Source: a virus
Virus record (IMG/VR): IMGVR_UViG_3300009086_000015
Location: 1-64,000 of that record
Reading direction: 5' to 3' (one strand)
Length of the DNA stretch: 64,000 nt
A program made the translations under genes and the position numbers. Positions 60,210-64,000 of this stretch are shown piece by piece. Under the pieces are notes generated by a model. It searched no databases, was not told the origin of the DNA, and saw only the letters and a program-made list of their open reading frames with translations. Each line of letters starts with the position of its first letter. Position 1 is the first letter of the stretch.

Positions 60210-62001
60210 TTTCTCAGATTTAATTGACATACTAGATGGCGAAGAGTTTGAAGAAAAGCCAGTAGACCTACGCACATTTGTAAATCATCCAAACTTTTTA
60301 GGATTGCCTCCACTTTCTGAATACCAGTATACATTAATTGAAAAAAGCTCACAAATATATAAAGAGTCTACACTTAAAAAATTATTTGGAGACGAAGAAG
60401 GATCAATTAGATTTAAGCAAACTGCTAATGAAGTTGTAGCACAATTAGGAAAAGGTTCTGGAAAAGACTACTGCTCTACAATTGCAGTTGCATATATAGT
60501 ATATTTACTATTATGCCTAAAAGATCCAGCGACTTATTATGGCAAACCTCCTGGAGACTCAATTGATATTATTAATATTGCGATTAACTCACAGCAGGCA
60601 AGCAATGTATTTTTTAAAGGCTTTAGAAGCCGCATAGACAAGTCCCCATGGTTTGTTGGAAAGTACTATGCAAAAGCATCTGAAATACAGTTTGACAAGG
60701 CAATAACAGTTCACTCTGGCCACTCTGAGAGAGAGGCATGGGAAGGATATAACGTTATTGTTGTAATCCTTGACGAAATCTCTGGCTTTGCAATTGAAAA
60801 TACAACTGGCCACGACCAAGCAAAAACAGGCAGTGCGGTATATGATATGTACAGGGCATCAGTAGATTCTCGTTTCCCAGACTTTGGCAAAGTAATATTG
60901 CTATCCTTTCCTAGATTTAAAAATGATTATATTCAGCAAAGATATGATGCAGTGATAGGTGAAAAAGAAACGGTAATTAGAGAACACAAATTTAAGATGT
61001 ACGAGGAAATACCCGATGGAACAGAGGGGAATGAATTTGAAATACAATGGGAGGAAGACCATATCATATCTTATAAGATACCTAAAGTATATGCTATTAA
61101 ACGTCCGACTTGGGAGATCAACCCAGTTAGAAAAATTGACGACTTTAAAACAGCATTCTATACAAACCCCACTGATGCTCTATCCAGATTCGCCTGTATG
61201 CCACCTGATGCGGTTGATGCATTTTTCAAATCAAGAGAAAAAGTAGAAAAGGCATTTAATGTAGGCTCAATTGCAGTTGATACTTTTGGTAGACTTGAGG
61301 AATGGTTTTTGCCAGACCCAGATAAAAAATACTATATACATGTTGACCTTGCTCAAAAACATGACCATTGCGCTGTTACAATGGCACATGTTAACAAGTG
61401 GGTAAATGTAAAAGTCACAGACACCTATTCTCAGCCAGCCCCGATTGTTGAGGTTGATGCAGTTAGATACTGGACCCCTACACCAGATAAGTCGGTTGAT
61501 TTTACTGAAGTTAAGGACTACATATTGTCTCTAAAAACAAGAGGATTTAACATAGCAATATGTACTTTTGATAGATGGAACTCTCACGATATGATGCAAC
61601 AGCTAAAGCAGTATGGCATAAACACAGAAATTCTTTCTGTTGCTAAAAAGCATTACGACGACATGGCTATGGTTGTTGCTGAAGAAAGATTAATCGGGCC
61701 GCACATATCATTGCTTATAGATGAGCTATGCCAGCTTAGAATTATGAGAGATAAAGTTGACCACCCTAGAAAAGGTTCCAAGGATCTTGCAGATGCTACA
61801 TGCGGTGCCATATTTAATGCTATTAGCCGTACTAGATTTGATAACAATCAAGAAATAAATGTTCATACTTATGAATCAATGAGTTATGATAATGATTTTA
61901 AAAGAGATGAAGACGCAGAAACAAACTCATACAATATGATAAGGCCACCAAGGATGCCTGAAAATTTAAGAGACGCTATGGATAGGATGCAAATAATATG
62001 A
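60199..62001 (+). CDS. terL: Terminase large subunit
   Basis: 600 residues from ATG 60199 (GAGGAAG upstream); an in-frame TTG at 60187 is possible. Walker A is GKGSGKD at 84-90 and Walker B VVILDEISGF near 188-197, followed by the nuclease domain with YIHVDLAQKHDH, CTFDRWNSHDMM and a final acidic KDLADATCGAIF. The protein pumps DNA into the prohead and cuts it. The gene lies about 43 kb from the portal gene in this window, which suggests a circularly permuted map. Confidence 0.9.
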   Translation: MSFDFSDLIDILDGEEFEEKPVDLRTFVNHPNFLGLPPLSEYQYTLIEKSSQIYKESTLKKLFGDEEGSIRFKQTANEVVAQLGKGSGKDYCSTIAVAYIVYLLLCLKDPATYYGKPPGDSIDIINIAINSQQASNVFFKGFRSRIDKSPWFVGKYYAKASEIQFDKAITVHSGHSEREAWEGYNVIVVILDEISGFAIENTTGHDQAKTGSAVYDMYRASVDSRFPDFGKVILLSFPRFKNDYIQQRYDAVIGEKETVIREHKFKMYEEIPDGTEGNEFEIQWEEDHIISYKIPKVYAIKRPTWEINPVRKIDDFKTAFYTNPTDALSRFACMPPDAVDAFFKSREKVEKAFNVGSIAVDTFGRLEEWFLPDPDKKYYIHVDLAQKHDHCAVTMAHVNKWVNVKVTDTYSQPAPIVEVDAVRYWTPTPDKSVDFTEVKDYILSLKTRGFNIAICTFDRWNSHDMMQQLKQYGINTEILSVAKKHYDDMAMVVAEERLIGPHISLLIDELCQLRIMRDKVDHPRKGSKDLADATCGAIFNAISRTRFDNNQEINVHTYESMSYDNDFKRDEDAETNSYNMIRPPRMPENLRDAMDRMQII

Positions 62002-62255
62002 ACGAATATCAAGAGATGGCCAAACAATGTAAATGCTGCACAAAACATGTGCCTATGCCAACTACAATGAAAATGTATGATGGAATAATTGTATGTCCAA
62101 CTACTTTACAAAATATAATAGAGTATAAAAAGATTTGGGAATCTTATGGACAAAGACCGATGGGTGGAATAAGAAAACATTTTTCTGAGTATGTGCAGCA
62201 GATTGTAGAGAATTCTATTGACAAAAATCAAGACGGTAGTATACAATACAACTAG
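61998..62255 (+). CDS. Small zinc-binding protein
   Basis: 85 residues in an ATGA overlap with terL. It has AKQCKCCTKHVP and a single Cys in IIVCPTTLQNI, giving three or four metal ligands. It ends in a helix and a polar tail. Its stop codon is directly followed by the first tRNA base. The function is unknown. Confidence 0.68.
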   Translation: MNEYQEMAKQCKCCTKHVPMPTTMKMYDGIIVCPTTLQNIIEYKKIWESYGQRPMGGIRKHFSEYVQQIVENSIDKNQDGSIQYN

Positions 62256-62329
62256 GTGCCAGTAGCTTAGTTGGTTAAAGCCCCGAACTCATAATTCGGT
62301 AATCGTAGGTTCAAGTCCTACCTGGCACA
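62256..62329 (+). tRNA. tRNA-Met or tRNA-Ile2 (anticodon CAT)
   Basis: 74 bases. The acceptor arm GTGCCAG pairs with CTGGCAC, the anticodon loop CTCATAA holds CAT and the T arm is GTAGG/TTCAAGT/CCTAC. The 1-72 pair is G-C, so it is not an initiator tRNA. It is either an elongator Met tRNA or Ile2 with a modified C34; which one cannot be told without a check for the lysidine identity elements. CCA is not encoded. Confidence 0.88.
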
Positions 62330-62330
62330 C

Positions 62331-62402
62331 ACCTTTGTAGCTCAGCGGAAGAGCAACAGACTTCTAATCTGTAGGTCGCTGGTTCGATCCCAGCCAGGGG
62401 TA
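62331..62402 (+). tRNA. tRNA-Arg (anticodon TCT)
   Basis: 72 bases, one base after the preceding tRNA. The acceptor arm ACCTTTG pairs with CAGGGGT with several G-T pairs, the anticodon arm is ACAGA/CTTCTAA/TCTGT and the T arm is GCTGG/TTCGATC/CCAGC. It reads AGA and AGG, the arginine codons that most genes here prefer. CCA is not encoded. Confidence 0.9.
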
Positions 62403-62403
62403 C

Positions 62404-62476
62404 GTTCCTATAGCTCAGCTGGTAGAGCAGCAGACTTTTAATCTGCGGGTCGATGGTTCGAGACCATCTGGGGACA
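62404..62476 (+). tRNA. tRNA-Lys (anticodon TTT)
   Basis: 73 bases. The acceptor arm GTTCCTA pairs with TGGGGAC (G-T pairs included), the anticodon arm is GCAGA/CTTTTAA/TCTGC and the T arm is GATGG/TTCGAGA/CCATC. It reads AAA and AAG, which are abundant in this AT-rich genome. CCA is not encoded. Confidence 0.9.
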
Positions 62477-62479
62477 CTA

Positions 62480-62507
62480 TTCTTTTAGATAACCAAAATG
62501 GTATAAT
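62480..62507 (+). promoter_or_regulatory. Promoter before endolysin
   Basis: TTCTTT (62480-62485), a 16-base spacer and TATAAT (62502-62507) with TGG extended -10. It lies in the gap between the tRNAs and the endolysin; a GGAG site is at about 62541. Confidence 0.6.
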
Positions 62508-62549
62508 ATATATATCAAGTATTTTAAAATAAATAACATAGGAGAAAAA

Positions 62550-63167
62550 ATGGCAGCAGCACAAGGATCAGCAGCAAGATTAGTAGAAGTGGCATTAGCA
62601 GAAGTTGGAACTATTGAAGGTCCAAAAGACAACGAAACAAAATATGGTAAGTTTACAAAATCAAACTTTCAGCCATGGTGTGGAAGTTTTGTTATGTGGT
62701 GTGCAGATCAAGCAGGGGTAAAAGTTCCTAACACGGTATATACACCTGCAGGTGCACAGGCTTTTATTAAAGCAGGAACATGGCAGATGGCAGAAGTAGC
62801 AACACCAGAAGTTGGAGATATAGCCTATTTTGATTTCCCATCAGACGGCGTCGATAGAATTTCTCACGTAGGAATTGTTGTTGCAGTTAATACAGACGGC
62901 ACAGTAGATGTTGTAGAAGGAAACACTTCTTCAGATAAAAAAGGTGATCAAAGAAATGGCGGAGAATGCTGCCTCAAGAATCGTGCTTACAAAAAGAAAA
63001 ATGGATCAAAGCTTCGCAGAAGCCAAATTGTAGGAATTGTAGGTTTTGGAAGACCATCATTTGGTAAGCCAGTTGCAAAAAAAGTAGCAACACCAGTAAA
63101 GAAGTCAGCAGCAAAACCAGCAGCTAAAACTTCTAAGGGTGGCGGAAAACCAGCAGCAGCTAAGTAA
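62550..63167 (+). CDS. CHAP-domain endolysin
   Basis: 205 residues. The CHAP amidase/peptidase fold is shown by NFQPWCGSFVMW (catalytic Cys), RISHVGIVVAV (His) and VDVVEGNTS (Glu or Asn), with GDIAYF upstream. It should cut peptidoglycan to release virions. The final 40 residues are Lys/Ala/Pro-rich (KKVATPVKKSAAKP) and probably bind the anionic cell wall. There is no signal peptide, so export would need a holin; candidates are the small membrane genes at 56373-56635. Confidence 0.86.
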   Translation: MAAAQGSAARLVEVALAEVGTIEGPKDNETKYGKFTKSNFQPWCGSFVMWCADQAGVKVPNTVYTPAGAQAFIKAGTWQMAEVATPEVGDIAYFDFPSDGVDRISHVGIVVAVNTDGTVDVVEGNTSSDKKGDQRNGGECCLKNRAYKKKNGSKLRRSQIVGIVGFGRPSFGKPVAKKVATPVKKSAAKPAAKTSKGGGKPAAAK

Positions 63168-63171
63168 TAAC

Positions 63172-63852
63172 TTGCAAAAAGAATACGTTATTGTAACTGG
63201 CGCAAGCCGTGGATCTGGAGAGGGCATATCAAAAGTCCTTTCCAGGTCTTATAACGTAATAGCAGTATCTAGAGATTTAAAAAGAATGAATGAAGTTTTT
63301 GATGGGTATAAAAATATTTTTCCGTATAAGATGGATATCACAGATTCAAAATCAATTGAAGGTCTAAGCCTTTTTTTGGCAGACAAAAGTGTTCGTGCAC
63401 TTGTAAATAATGCTGGCGGTGGGGGCGGTAATACAAATATAGAAAATGACTCCGCAGAAGCATGGCAATATGCATATAATTTAAATGTTATAGCTCCAAT
63501 GAGTATGTCTAAAGCAATAATCCCTCATATGAAAAAAAATGGTATTGGTGATATCATAGTAATTACATCTATCGCTGGCCTATACCCATATAAAGGAGGC
63601 GGGAACTATGTGGTTGCAAAACGTGCTGAAGGAGCATTTGCAGAGACATTAAGAATGGAAGTATCGGGTCAAGGGATAAAGGTCACACAGATCATACCAG
63701 GAGCAATTGATACTAAGCCAGAGTTTCCACAAGAAATAGCAACAAAGCCAGAAGATATAGGTGAAGCGGTAAGATGGATCATTTCATTGCCAAACCATGT
63801 CAATGTAGATCAGATGACAATAATGCATACAAAAAGTGAAAGATATCAATAG
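63172..63852 (+). CDS. Short-chain dehydrogenase/reductase
   Basis: About 226 residues. The Rossmann motif YVIVTGASRGSGEGIS follows a TTG start at 63172, and NNAGG, then SIAGLYPYKGGGNYVVAKR with Ser, Tyr and Lys at the expected spacing, identify an SDR oxidoreductase. A GTG at 63139 is an alternative start but overlaps the lysin end. The NAD(P) enzyme may act on a sugar or lipid; SDRs are rare in phages of this size. The stop is followed by a thermonuclease gene. Confidence 0.8.
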   Translation: MQKEYVIVTGASRGSGEGISKVLSRSYNVIAVSRDLKRMNEVFDGYKNIFPYKMDITDSKSIEGLSLFLADKSVRALVNNAGGGGGNTNIENDSAEAWQYAYNLNVIAPMSMSKAIIPHMKKNGIGDIIVITSIAGLYPYKGGGNYVVAKRAEGAFAETLRMEVSGQGIKVTQIIPGAIDTKPEFPQEIATKPEDIGEAVRWIISLPNHVNVDQMTIMHTKSERYQ

Positions 63853-63860
63853 GGGGAATA

Positions 63861-64000
63861 ATGTACGAATATTATGTTAAAAAGGTAGAAAATGTAGTTG
63901 ATGGTGACACTATAGACGTACTAATTGATTTAGGATTTGATATCCTTTTTGCATCACGTGTCAGACTTGCTGGAATTGATACGCCAGAATCAAGAACAAA
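63861..64000 (+). CDS. Thermonuclease-like (SNase) protein, N-terminal part
   Basis: Gene starting at ATG 63861, with AGGGGGA 4 bases upstream, and leaving the window at its right edge. The first 46 residues read EYYVKKVENVVDGDTIDVLI, then RVRLAGIDTPESRT, the start of the staphylococcal nuclease-like family with its VDGDT and LAGIDTPE motifs. It may degrade host nucleic acid. The catalytic C-terminal half is not in the window. Confidence 0.8.
   Translation, partial: MYEYYVKKVENVVDGDTIDVLIDLGFDILFASRVRLAGIDTPESRT

Noticed and set aside
62256-62329. Initiator tRNA-fMet
   Set aside because: The first acceptor pair is G-C; initiators have an unpaired 1-72 position. An elongator Met or Ile2 is more likely.

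Overview
The window is almost certainly most of the genome of a tailed double-stranded DNA phage (Caudoviricetes) with siphovirus morphology. Every credible gene lies on the + strand. Genes are packed with stop/start overlaps (TAATG, ATGA, GTGA). There is an HK97-type head set, a 2694-codon tape measure gene with a frameshifted tail chaperone pair before it, and no sheath or contractile baseplate gene that I can recognise. The DNA is AT-rich by eye. Several genes appear to start at, or within a few bases of, the predicted transcription start, a habit common in Actinobacteria. This, with the gene content, makes a low-GC planktonic actinobacterium a plausible host, but that is inference.

Layout: (1) 1-7813, a tail-fibre block. 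It has two genes whose proteins carry PPxF tetrapeptide repeats (1-336 partial; 6362-7351), each followed by a paralogous small gene (377-823; 7412-7813), and between them alanine-rich coiled-coil fibres and a large TFTG-repeat fibre. (2) 7838-13514, six tandem 2-oxoglutarate/Fe(II) dioxygenase genes interrupted by two related DUF6065-like genes. (3) 13531-15255, a LamG-like structural gene. (4) 15318-24458, portal, prohead protease/scaffold, major capsid, connectors, tail terminator, major tail protein and tail assembly chaperones. (5) 24465-45446, tape measure, tail tip and very large receptor-binding proteins with FN3, PKD, InlB-B-like and a third PPxF array. (6) 45525-60209, metallophosphoesterase, small zinc and HTH proteins, DnaB-like helicase, primase, SSB-like protein, DnaE polymerase, MazG-like enzyme, RecA, PD-(D/E)XK nuclease, RuvC-like resolvase, FkbM-like methyltransferase and terminase small subunit. 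(7) 60199-62001 terminase large subunit, then three tRNAs (Met/Ile2-CAT, Arg-TCT, Lys-TTT), CHAP endolysin, an SDR oxidoreductase and the start of a thermonuclease.

The genes form a coherent lytic programme: a self-contained replisome and recombination set, a packaging and head/tail module, and an unusually rich adsorption module. The most unusual feature is the pairing of PPxF repeat fibres with a dense dioxygenase cluster. A testable idea is that some of these enzymes hydroxylate the Pro-rich fibres or host surface material. The three tRNAs fit the AGA/AAA-rich codon use of most genes; the capsid, major tail and SSB genes instead prefer CGT/CGC for arginine.
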